The notes below the pieces were generated by a model. It did not search any database, was not told where the DNA came from, and saw nothing but the letters and a program-made list of their open reading frames with translations. Of a stretch of 64,000 bases of DNA, positions 54,804 to 62,805 are shown in pieces. A program made the position numbers and the translations under genes. The stretch comes from Sphingomonas lycopersici (GTDB lineage Bacteria > Pseudomonadota > Alphaproteobacteria > Sphingomonadales > Sphingomonadaceae): positions 558,001 to 622,000 of the forward strand of contig NZ_JANFAU010000003.1 in NCBI RefSeq assembly GCF_026130605.1. Direction: 5' to 3'. Position 1 is the first letter of the stretch. Each line of letters begins with the position of its first letter.

Positions 54804-56399
54804 ATGATGAACGAAACTCGCATCACGCGGCGCGTGCTGCTGGGATCGATCGCGGCAGTCGGCGCGCTCACCGCCACCCGCAGCGATGCCGGCGATGTCG
54901 GCGCGGCGACGCCGGTGGTGAACACCGTCAACGGCCCGGTGCGCGGGCGTTTCGAATGGGGCGGAGTACAGGCGTTCAAGGGCCTGCGCTATGCCGCCCC
55001 ACCCGTCGGCCCGCTCCGTTTCCGGCCGCCGCAGCCGCTCGCGCCGTGGACCGAGGTCGCCGATGCCGCCGCGTTCGGCAATGCCGCGATCCAAAGCCCC
55101 GGCCAGGGGGACATGCCGTTCGACGAGAAGCACAGCGAGGATTGCCTATTCCTCAACGTCTGGACGCCGGACCTGAAAGGCAAGCGGCCGGTGATGGTGT
55201 GGCTGCACGGCGGCGCCTTCTCGACCGGGGCGGCGGGCCGGCCGACCTATTGGGGCGATCATTTCGCGCGCGACGGTATCGTGCTGGTTTCGGTCAACCA
55301 CCGCCTCAACGTGTTCGGTTATACGCAGCTCCCCGCAAGCTGGGGGCCGGATTACGCCGCCTCTGGCATCGCGGGGATGCTCGATATCGTCGAGGCGCTG
55401 AAATGGGTGAAAGCCAATATCGCGCTGTTCGGGGGCGATCCCGATAACGTCACCATCTTCGGCGAAAGCGGCGGGGGCGCCAAGGTCTCGCTGTTGCTCG
55501 GCATGCCCCCCGCCCGCGGTCTCTATCACAAGGCGATCATCCAGAGCGGCGCTGCGCTCAACGCCACTCCGCGCGATTATGCCCAGGCGCTGGGCGGCGC
55601 CCTGACCGAGACCCTGGGAGTGAAGCCGGGCGACGTCGCGGCGCTCGCGGCGATCGATGCGCAGAAGATCTTCGACAGCCAGCAGACCGCGATCGGCAAG
55701 GTCGCCAGCCTCGATCGCGGCGGCTTTCTGTCCGGCGGGTTCACCCCGAGCATCGACGGCAACGCGCTGTCGCGCGGCCCCTTCACTCCGGAAGCGGCGG
55801 CGACGGCGGCGAACATCCCGCTGATCATCGGCACCAACAAGGACGAAGGCACGATGTTCGCGATGGGGGACAAGGGGCTGGCGAGCGCGACCGAGAGCGA
55901 TCTCGAGGCGGCGGCGCGCAAGGCCTATCCCAAGACGGCCGCGCAACTCGTCCCGGCGCTGCGCGCCGCCTATCCCGGCTATTCGCCCGGCGACCTGATC
56001 ACTGCGATGAACGGCAACCGGATGTTCTGGGTCGATTCGATCACGCTCGTCGAGCGCAAGCTCAAGCAGCCGGCGCCGGTGTGGATGTATCGCATGGACC
56101 GCGAGCTGCCGACGCTCGGCGGCCGGCTGAAGGCCGGGCATGCCACCGAACTGTCCTATGTGTTCGGCACATACGAGAATATCCGCGATTTCGTCGGCCC
56201 CGGCGATCCCCCCGCGCGGATGTCCGCGCAGATGCATTCGGCGTGGGTCGCGTTCGCGCGGACAGGCGACCCGCAATCGCCGGCGATCCCCGCCTGGCCG
56301 CGCTACGACCTTGCGCGGCGCCAGACGATGATCTTCGATCTGCAAAGCCGCGTAGAAAGCGATCCCCACGCCGACCTGCGCAAACTGATGCGGGCATAG
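54804..56399 (+). CDS. Exported type B carboxylesterase (COesterase family)
   Basis: Alpha/beta-hydrolase of 531 residues of the carboxylesterase type B family. The nucleophile elbow is FGESGGG (Ser about 222), the oxyanion-hole region is WLHGGAFSTG, EDCLFLNVWTP is the family signature, and the catalytic His is in KAGHATELSYVFG. The N-terminus ITRRVLLGSIAAVGALT is a twin-arginine-like signal, which implies export after folding. AGGAGGGG at 54790-54797 selects ATG 54804 over the upstream GTG. It may remove acyl or methyl-ester groups from an imported plant glycan or glycoside; the DUF1593 and TonB neighbours support this. Confidence 0.9.
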   Translation: MMNETRITRRVLLGSIAAVGALTATRSDAGDVGAATPVVNTVNGPVRGRFEWGGVQAFKGLRYAAPPVGPLRFRPPQPLAPWTEVADAAAFGNAAIQSPGQGDMPFDEKHSEDCLFLNVWTPDLKGKRPVMVWLHGGAFSTGAAGRPTYWGDHFARDGIVLVSVNHRLNVFGYTQLPASWGPDYAASGIAGMLDIVEALKWVKANIALFGGDPDNVTIFGESGGGAKVSLLLGMPPARGLYHKAIIQSGAALNATPRDYAQALGGALTETLGVKPGDVAALAAIDAQKIFDSQQTAIGKVASLDRGGFLSGGFTPSIDGNALSRGPFTPEAAATAANIPLIIGTNKDEGTMFAMGDKGLASATESDLEAAARKAYPKTAAQLVPALRAAYPGYSPGDLITAMNGNRMFWVDSITLVERKLKQPAPVWMYRMDRELPTLGGRLKAGHATELSYVFGTYENIRDFVGPGDPPARMSAQMHSAWVAFARTGDPQSPAIPAWPRYDLARRQTMIFDLQSRVESDPHADLRKLMRA

Positions 56400-56441
56400 A
56401 CTGCCCGAGCGTGGCGGCCCGTCGCGGCCGCCGCGCCCAGC

Positions 56442-58037
56442 TCACCGCACGACGGTGACCACCACCTTTTCGTAACGGGTCAACGCGGGGGCGCCATTGT
56501 CGGTCGCTTCCGCGATCAACTGGATCTGATCGCCCGGCGCGGCATCGGCCGGCACCGCGAAACCGCCGCGCTCGCCGGCATCGGGGGCCAGCGCAATATC
56601 GCCCTTGTAGCTCCCCGCCTCTTTCCAGATCCACCATTTGACCGAGACCGCATCGCCGTCAGGGTCGGACGTCCGCACCGACAAGGCGATCCGCTGCCCC
56701 GCACGCGCCCGCAGCTGGTGCGGGCCAGCGAGCGTGATCACCGGATTGTGGTTGGCGCCCGCATAGACCGGCGTCACCGCCCATTTGAACCGCGCCGCCC
56801 AGTCGCGCTGCGCGGCGGCGAGGAACGGATGCGTCGCCGCGCGCACGATCGGCCGCCGCAAACCGTCGGGGCTGTTGGCGGCAGCCTCCACCATCGCCAG
56901 CCCGAAACCGCCGTCGGGCGGCCCGCTGCGCGCATAACCGCCCCAGCCACCGAAACTGTCGCCGCGATAGCCGCGCAGGCCGTTGTCGATCAGGTTCAGG
57001 AACGTATGCGTATCGCCCTCACCGAGGAACGCACCTTTCGCGTGCGGCGGCGTCCAGACGATATAGCCCTGTTTGCGCAGGTCCTCGACCGGGGTATCGG
57101 CGATCCCGAAATAATCGAAGATATCGCCCTTCACCATCTGCTTGCCGTCCCCCCAGACGCGCTCGCGCGCGCCGAGCGGGCCGCGCTCGACGACATTCTC
57201 GCTCATCCAGGCGGGGGTGAAATAGGCCGCGTCCGCCTCGCTGACCATTGCCTGCGCATTATAGCCCAAGGGCACCCCGCCGGCCTGCTGGCGATAACGG
57301 ATCTCGGGCCAGTGCGGTTTGATATAATGAGCGTAGCTGTCGTCCTGATCGCCGGAAGGGTGGATCACCGCCTTGCGGATCACCTGGGCGCGGATCGCCG
57401 GCCATTGCGGCGTGCCCTGATATTGCTCCTCGATCGACTTGAGCGCGCGCGCGATCGTGCTTTGCCCGCCCCAGGCGTGCAGATAGATCGGCGCCTCCTC
57501 CCGATCGAGCAACAGCGACTTGATCAGGTCCGACCCCGGCGTATCCTTGGCCATCTCGCCGTCGAACGCGACATTGCCCCAGCGAATCTTCGACTTGAGC
57601 AGTGTCGGCGACGGATAGTCGCGATCGTGGACCCGCAAATTGGGATAGGCGGCCGTATAAGCGGCGACCGCATCGTCGATGAACCGCTCGTGCGGATCCC
57701 AACGCCACGAGGTGCACGGGCATATGTGAAGCCCGAAACGGGTATATTCGCGCCCCGGCACCGACAATCTCGTGTCTTTTCCGTCGCCCTTCCAGTGGAA
57801 CTGGCTGCTGGCGTAGATCAGCCCCTCGGTGCGATAATCGGTGCTGTAGAGCAGATAGCGGATCAGCGAATTATTGTCGTCCAGTTCGGGGTCGGCGGTG
57901 ATCACCACGCGCGGTTTCGCGCCGGCGGGGGTCTCGAGATAGCGCGGCGGCGCTTTGCTCGTCTGCGCGAGACCAGCCGGCGCGACGCAGACCGCCAGCG
58001 CGACGACAATCGCCTTCAGACCCTCTCGCCGTCCCAC
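56442..58037 (-). CDS. Secreted DUF1593 (Sde182 nucleoside-hydrolase-like) protein, copy B
   Basis: Paralogue of the protein at 50448, 531 residues. Start GTG 58037 is supported by AGAGGTG just upstream and by the signal peptide that follows directly (GLKAIVVALAVCVAPAGLAQ). The nucleoside-hydrolase-like Asp motif reads VVITADPELDDNNSLIRYLLYS, followed by APIYLHAWGGQSTIARAL and the C-terminal NHNPVITL, DPDGDAVSVKWWIWKE domain. Sequence identity with copy A looks modest, so the two may act on different linkages. A variant of the regulon motif lies upstream at 58116. It converges on the carboxylesterase gene. Confidence 0.83.
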   Translation of the reverse strand: MGRREGLKAIVVALAVCVAPAGLAQTSKAPPRYLETPAGAKPRVVITADPELDDNNSLIRYLLYSTDYRTEGLIYASSQFHWKGDGKDTRLSVPGREYTRFGLHICPCTSWRWDPHERFIDDAVAAYTAAYPNLRVHDRDYPSPTLLKSKIRWGNVAFDGEMAKDTPGSDLIKSLLLDREEAPIYLHAWGGQSTIARALKSIEEQYQGTPQWPAIRAQVIRKAVIHPSGDQDDSYAHYIKPHWPEIRYRQQAGGVPLGYNAQAMVSEADAAYFTPAWMSENVVERGPLGARERVWGDGKQMVKGDIFDYFGIADTPVEDLRKQGYIVWTPPHAKGAFLGEGDTHTFLNLIDNGLRGYRGDSFGGWGGYARSGPPDGGFGLAMVEAAANSPDGLRRPIVRAATHPFLAAAQRDWAARFKWAVTPVYAGANHNPVITLAGPHQLRARAGQRIALSVRTSDPDGDAVSVKWWIWKEAGSYKGDIALAPDAGERGGFAVPADAAPGDQIQLIAEATDNGAPALTRYEKVVVTVVR

Positions 58038-58406
58038 GCAGCACCTCTTTTCATGTTTTTGCTTCTCGTCGCACGGTGGAACCGCAACGGCCTTGCGGCG
58101 CGGTCGTCCGCATCGACTTTCGATTTTTTTCGAATCCGACGGTTTATTTGTCAAGGAGGGTTAAGCGCCGCCGCCGACGGGATAAAATCGGCACCCGACC
58201 GGCTCCGGAATTTGCGGGCTTTCTCGATCGCCGTCGCGCTGTCATGAATTAGCGAGCCTTGCTAGCGGGGAACGATATGAGCGCGGACGCACCACCCGAC
58301 TTTTGTCGCGATACAATAGCCTGGCGCCGCACGATCGGGGCGCTTGATTGACCGCGCCGCGCCCTGGCGCTGAGTCGCGCGAAGCGACGCGCGGTTTCCC
58401 CGCGCC
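58038..58406. other. Intergenic region between DUF1593 copy B and the bestrophin gene
   Basis: This 369-bp gap between divergent genes shows no convincing coding sequence. It holds the operator-like sequence at 58116-58132 on the DUF1593 side. On the bestrophin side I see no clear promoter or hairpin. Confidence 0.6.
58116..58132 (+). promoter_or_regulatory. Regulon operator, site 3 (upstream of DUF1593 copy B)
   Basis: ACTTTCGATTTTTTTCG matches site 1 at 14 of 17 positions, keeping both TTTCG/TTCG repeats at the same 10-bp spacing. It lies about 80 bp upstream of the DUF1593 copy B start. A long T run makes chance partial matching easier here than at the other two sites. Confidence 0.5.
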
Positions 58407-59291
58407 ATGATCGTCGCCGCGGTTCCCCGGCTCAGCCGGCTCGTCGAGGAGGTGTGGCGCCCGCTCGCGCTGCTGTTCGTGTGGGATGTCGCCGTCACGG
58501 TCGGCTATTTCGTGCTGCCGTTTCACGCCCCCTCGCTGCCGTTGACGCTGTTCGGTTCGGCGCTGGCGCTGTTCCTGGGGTTCCGCAGCAACTCTGCCTA
58601 TCAGCGCTGGTGGGAAGGCCGCGTCTTATGGGGGGCGATGATCAACGCCTCCCGCAACCTCTCGCGGCAACTCCGCAATTTCCTCAATATCGCCGAGGCG
58701 CACGATCTGCGGCGACGGATCGTCCTGCGCCAGCTCGCTTATGTGAACGCGTTGCGCTGCCAGCTACGCCGCCAGCCGGTCGATGACGAGGTGCTGCACT
58801 TCCTGTCGAAGGGCGAGGCCGAACCGGCGCTGATCCGCGCGAATATCGCCAATGGATTGCTCGACGGCACCGGCCGCCGGATCGACGACGCGCGGCGCCA
58901 CGGCTGGATCGACACGATCCTGCAATCGCGGCTGGAAGCGACCCTGGTCGATATCGCCAATGCGCAAGGCGGGATGGAGCGGCTGAAAAATACCCCGCTC
59001 CCGACGCAATATCGCTTCGTGCCGACCTTCTTCACCCACCTGCTATGCCTGCTGCTGCCGGTCGGGCTGGTCGAAACGCTCGGTATCGCGACCCCGCTCG
59101 GCTCGACCGTCGCGGGATTGATGTTCCTCGCGGTGCTTCGGATCGGCGACGATCTGGTCGATCCTTTCTCCAACACGGTCCACGACGTGCCGCTGTCCGC
59201 GATGTGCCGCACGATCGAGATCGATCTCCTTCAGTCGCTCGGGGAGGAAGCGCCGCCGGCGCTCCTCCCCGTCCGCGGGATATTGTGGTGA
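58407..59291 (+). CDS. Bestrophin-like (YneE/RFP-TM) anion channel
   Basis: Membrane protein of 294 residues of the bacterial bestrophin family. PLTLFGSALALFLGFRSNSAYQRWWEGRVLWGAMIN is the characteristic early segment, and GSTVAGLMFLAVLRIGDDLVDPFSNTVHDVPLSAMC is the conserved late segment with the acidic cluster. Bacterial homologues conduct ions, often sodium rather than chloride. It is not linked by spacing or regulation to the sugar genes and ends one base before the convergent outer-membrane protein gene. Confidence 0.9.
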   Translation: MIVAAVPRLSRLVEEVWRPLALLFVWDVAVTVGYFVLPFHAPSLPLTLFGSALALFLGFRSNSAYQRWWEGRVLWGAMINASRNLSRQLRNFLNIAEAHDLRRRIVLRQLAYVNALRCQLRRQPVDDEVLHFLSKGEAEPALIRANIANGLLDGTGRRIDDARRHGWIDTILQSRLEATLVDIANAQGGMERLKNTPLPTQYRFVPTFFTHLLCLLLPVGLVETLGIATPLGSTVAGLMFLAVLRIGDDLVDPFSNTVHDVPLSAMCRTIEIDLLQSLGEEAPPALLPVRGILW

Positions 59292-59292
59292 C

Positions 59293-59898
59293 CTAGAAGC
59301 GATAAGCGACGCCGGCGAGCACCTGATGGCGATCGAATTGGCCGCCGTCCTTGCTGAAATCGGTATAGCGATATTCCACGCGGCCCGAGACGTGCGGGAT
59401 GATGATCCGCTCGACCCCGGCGCCGACCAGCCACCCGTCGCGGTTCTGCGCGGCCGATGCGCTCCCCGCGGCTTGCGCGATGGTCGTGCGGAAGCGCTCG
59501 TTGGCATAGCCGCCGCGGACATAGACGAGCGTCTTGGGCGTCACGAGGTACCCGGCGCGCGCGGTGATATCGAACGAATATTTCGGATCGATCGTCACGT
59601 CGCTCGCGGCAGTGGAGCTGCGCAGATTGTCCTTGGTGTTGAAGTTGAACGACCCTTCGGCGCCGACCACGATCTTGTCCGAATATTGGTGATCATAGCC
59701 CGCGAAGACGCCCAATGTCGCCGAGTCGCGCGTCGCATCAAGCGGCGCGACGCCGAGATCGGTTCGCGGATTGCGGGCGATCTCCTCGGACCAGCCGCCC
59801 TGAACCCCGACATAAGGCCCGTTGAAATTCTGCGCCATCGCCGGCGCGGCGGCCAGTACGCCGGCCAGAAGAGCGGTGCCTGCAAGGATCGTACGCAT
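59293..59898 (-). CDS. Outer-membrane beta-barrel protein (Omp25/porin-like)
   Basis: Small beta-barrel of 201 residues. Signal peptide TILAGTALLAGVLAAAPAMA, then FNGPYVGVQGGWSEE, GVFAGYDHQYSDKIVVGAEGSF and KTLVYVRGGYANERF, ending in AGVAYRF with the terminal Phe. This resembles alphaproteobacterial Omp25/OmpA-barrel proteins that shape the outer membrane or act as small pores. GGAG upstream of ATG 59898 sets the start; upstream parts of the frame are non-homologous. Confidence 0.88.
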   Translation of the reverse strand: MRTILAGTALLAGVLAAAPAMAQNFNGPYVGVQGGWSEEIARNPRTDLGVAPLDATRDSATLGVFAGYDHQYSDKIVVGAEGSFNFNTKDNLRSSTAASDVTIDPKYSFDITARAGYLVTPKTLVYVRGGYANERFRTTIAQAAGSASAAQNRDGWLVGAGVERIIIPHVSGRVEYRYTDFSKDGGQFDRHQVLAGVAYRF

Positions 59899-60275
59899 GT
59901 TCGTTTCTCCATTCATTGCTGAACGGGCGATGGGCGCGTCCACCGCCCGCCGAAGACGGCGGGCGACGGGCTCCATTTGGCTGTTCAAGAAGAAGGGCCG
60001 CGATCAGCAGGATACCCCTGCGCTTTGGTCCCTCGCCTGAGGTCGATCCTTGATCGGGGGATCGCTGCCTGTTCCCAAGGTCTGTTCTGTCAGCGCAGAT
60101 CGTGATCCCCCGCCCAGCCCTCAAGAGCGGTTTCGGAAACGGAATGTTTCAACCGCCCAACCCGCGCTTGGCATCGTTTTTGCGTTCGTTTCCCGCGGCT
60201 TGCGACGAAAGGCGTTACCGGCCCGATCAGCCCGCGGCGATGGCGACGCCCACCGGACAACGCAGCCGGAAAAAA

Positions 60276-60305
60276 TTGACAACGCTATCTTGACTACGTT
60301 GTCAA
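60276..60305. promoter_or_regulatory. LacI-type tandem operator upstream of TonB receptor
   Basis: TTGACAACG (60276-60284) and CGTTGTCAA (60297-60305) form a perfect 9-bp inverted repeat with a 12-bp spacer. Between them, TGACTACGTTGTCA (60291-60304) is a 14-bp near-palindrome with the half-site TGACNACG. The pattern resembles operators of LacI-family regulators that control TonB receptors and glycosidases. No LacI gene is in the window. TTGACA could also serve as a -35 box, but no matching -10 is evident. Confidence 0.5.
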
Positions 60306-60361
60306 ATCGGTTACGCCAAAGCCCGGGAGTAAGAAAGACACGCCCCTAGCGTGCACAAAAA

Positions 60362-60380
60362 CAATAATATTACATTATTG
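60362..60380. promoter_or_regulatory. AT-rich inverted repeat just before the ribosome-binding site
   Basis: CAATAAT and ATTATTG form a perfect 7-bp inverted repeat around a 5-nt centre. It ends directly before GAGGGG (60381-60386), the ribosome-binding site of the TonB receptor at 60390. In DNA this GC-rich the AT palindrome stands out. It may be an operator or a leader-RNA hairpin that modulates translation. Confidence 0.4.
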
Positions 60381-60389
60381 GAGGGGATC

Positions 60390-62699
60390 ATGAACAGAAT
60401 TGCATGGGCGACCTGCGCATCGGCACTCGCGCTCGCGGCGGTTCCCGCCGCCGCACAGGATCTGCCGCAGCCGCCGAAGGACAGCGCCAATTCCACCGCG
60501 AACGGCGGCGACATCATCGTCACCGCGACTCGCTCGGCGACGCTCCTCTCAAAGACCCCGATCGCGATGACCGCGGTCGCCGGCGACCAGCTCGTCCAGG
60601 AGGGCGTCGCCAATCCGACCCAGCTCGCGGAGAAAGTTCCCAACGTCTCGATCGTCCGGAACAACGGCCTGCAGATCACGATCCGCGGCGTGACCAGCAC
60701 CGACGGCACCGAGAAAGGCGATCCCTCGGCCGCATTCCTTGTCAACGGGGTCTATGTCGCACGACCGCAGGCGCAGGAGGTCAGCTTCTTCGACCTCGAG
60801 CGGGTCGAGGTGCTGCGCGGGCCGCAGGGCACGCTTTACGGCCGCAATACCACCGCCGGCCTGATCAACCTGATCAGCGCGCGTCCGAAATTCGATCTCG
60901 GTGCACAGGTCGACGCAAGCTACGAAAGCTACAACCACTATAATGTGACCGCCATCGTCAACGCGCCGGTGGTGACCGACGTGCTCGCGGTCCGGCTTGC
61001 CGGCAATTTCGATCGCTACGATTCTTATGTGAAGAACACGTCCGGCGACGGCTTCTCGCTCGATCCCTATAAGGACAATAAATCGGCGCGATTGTCGGTG
61101 CTGTTCAAGCCGACCAGCGACATCAGCCTGTTGCTGGTCGGCGATTACAGCAAGCTGAAGGGCACGCGCATCGGATCGGTGCCCACCACCAATTTCTTCA
61201 CCGGCGCCGCGCCGTTGATCGACGTCAATGCGACGCGGCCGGCGCAGGCGATCTACAACACCCGCGGCGCAAGCAGCGACCAGCTACGCAGCAGCAACAC
61301 CCCGCAATTGTGGTCCCCTTATGTCGATAACACCGACAAGGGGATCATGGGCGAACTCAACATCGGCATGGGGCCGTTCACGCTCACTTATTTGGGCTCG
61401 TATCGCGAAAGCGAACGCCACGAACATGCAACGGGGCTCGGCGGGCTGAACCGCAGCACCTTCGACGGCAATTACTGGCAGACCTCGCACGAGGTGCGGC
61501 TCGCATATGATCACGGCCCGCTCAAGGTCCAGGCCGGCGGTTACTATTTCAAGGAAGAATCAGGCATCTATTTCTTCCTGCTCAACCCGCAGGATCTCGG
61601 GCTGCCGCCCTTCGCCACGCGCTTCGGATTTCCGCAGGATCCGACGATCGCGAGCAACAAATCGGCGTTCGGCCAGGCGAGCTATGAGTTGCTGCCCAAG
61701 CTGCGGCTCACCGCCGGGGTGCGCTATTCGAGCGACGACAAATCGCGGGTCGGCGCGACGGTGTTCGACACTGATCCGGCGCTGGGCATCCCCGGCAACC
61801 GCGTGACGCTGCAGATCAACAATGCCTCGCGCAGCTTTTCCAAGACGACGTGGCGCGGCGGGATCGATTACGATTCCCCGATCGGGCTGTTCTACGCGAG
61901 CGTCGCGACCGGCTATAAGGCGGGCGGCTTCAACGACGGCTGCCTCGCCGGCCCCGGCGCGCTGCCGCAATGCGTCTATAGCGTGAAAGAACTCTATTAT
62001 GAGCCCGAAACGCTGACCGCCTATGAAGCGGGCGTGAAGCTCCACACCGCGGACAATTCGCTCCGCGTCAACGCCTCGGTCTTCCATTACGATTACAAGG
62101 GGCTGCAATTGTCGCAGGTCGGCAATTTCGGCGGCTGCGGGCTGTGCCAGCTGACCACCAATGCCGCGAAGGCGAAGATCGACGGGGTCGAGCTCGAAGC
62201 CTATCTCCGGCCGACGAGTGCGCTGCAGGTGGAAATGGGGTTCAACTGGCTCGATGCGCGCTACGCGCAATTCAATCCGGGCCGCGTCGGCCCCAACGGC
62301 CCGGTTTCGCTCGACTTCGACGGGCATGCGCTCAACCGCAGCCCGCGCGTCTCAGGGCGTGTCGGCGCAACCTATACGATCGATCTGGGCAGCGCCGGCT
62401 CGCTGGTCGCCAATGCGATGCTCAATTACAGCAGCAAATATTATCTCACCGATCTCGCCAGCCTGATCGACTATATCCAGCCGGCCTTTACCAAGACCGA
62501 TCTTTCGATCACCTACAAGGCGGCGAACGATAAATTCTACATCGGAGCCTATGTCCTCAATCTCGAGAATAATGTCGTGCTGACGACGGCGACCTTCGGC
62601 AGTTTCAACAAGCCCAACACGCCCATTTTCGGCCGGGACGGTACGGTCAACTTCCAGGATCCGCGTCGCTTCGGCGTCCGTGCCGGCATCAAATTCTGA
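60390..62699 (+). CDS. TonB-dependent receptor (second glycan locus)
   Basis: Outer-membrane receptor of 769 residues. Signal peptide AWATCASALALAAVPAAAQ, a TonB-box-like start with DIIVTATR, then the plug: PNVSIVRNNGLQITIRGVTSTDG, FLVNGVYVARPQAQEVSFFDLERVEVLRGPQGTLYGRNTTAGLINLISARP. The barrel ends in GVRAGIKF. This is the IroN/CirA-like form common in sphingomonad carbohydrate and aromatic loci. GAGGGG before ATG 60390 fixes the start; the in-frame ATG at 60351 lacks one. It is followed 107 bp later by a GH3 glycosidase gene, presumably in the same unit. Confidence 0.93.
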   Translation: MNRIAWATCASALALAAVPAAAQDLPQPPKDSANSTANGGDIIVTATRSATLLSKTPIAMTAVAGDQLVQEGVANPTQLAEKVPNVSIVRNNGLQITIRGVTSTDGTEKGDPSAAFLVNGVYVARPQAQEVSFFDLERVEVLRGPQGTLYGRNTTAGLINLISARPKFDLGAQVDASYESYNHYNVTAIVNAPVVTDVLAVRLAGNFDRYDSYVKNTSGDGFSLDPYKDNKSARLSVLFKPTSDISLLLVGDYSKLKGTRIGSVPTTNFFTGAAPLIDVNATRPAQAIYNTRGASSDQLRSSNTPQLWSPYVDNTDKGIMGELNIGMGPFTLTYLGSYRESERHEHATGLGGLNRSTFDGNYWQTSHEVRLAYDHGPLKVQAGGYYFKEESGIYFFLLNPQDLGLPPFATRFGFPQDPTIASNKSAFGQASYELLPKLRLTAGVRYSSDDKSRVGATVFDTDPALGIPGNRVTLQINNASRSFSKTTWRGGIDYDSPIGLFYASVATGYKAGGFNDGCLAGPGALPQCVYSVKELYYEPETLTAYEAGVKLHTADNSLRVNASVFHYDYKGLQLSQVGNFGGCGLCQLTTNAAKAKIDGVELEAYLRPTSALQVEMGFNWLDARYAQFNPGRVGPNGPVSLDFDGHALNRSPRVSGRVGATYTIDLGSAGSLVANAMLNYSSKYYLTDLASLIDYIQPAFTKTDLSITYKAANDKFYIGAYVLNLENNVVLTTATFGSFNKPNTPIFGRDGTVNFQDPRRFGVRAGIKF

Positions 62700-62805
62700 T
62701 GCCGGCGCGCCGATCCGATCAACTGACGGAGCGAGGAGGCCGGCCCGGCGGCCGGTCTTCCCTCTCCTGCCATCGCATTGCCGAATTACGAACCGGGAGA
62801 AGAAG

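Larger units (their letters stand above)
59899..60389. other. Intergenic region with regulatory elements of the TonB receptor gene
   Basis: This 491-bp gap separates the divergent outer-membrane protein gene and the TonB receptor at 60390. I see no convincing gene in it. It contains LacI-type operator-like repeats at 60276-60305 and an AT-rich inverted repeat at 60362-60380. The part nearer 59899 is probably the promoter of the outer-membrane protein; I could not define its elements. Confidence 0.6.

Noticed and set aside
62740..62755. CCGGCC/GGCCGG hairpin between the TonB receptor and the GH3 gene as a terminator
   Set aside because: A 6-bp stem in very GC-rich DNA is expected by chance and the two genes look co-transcribed.
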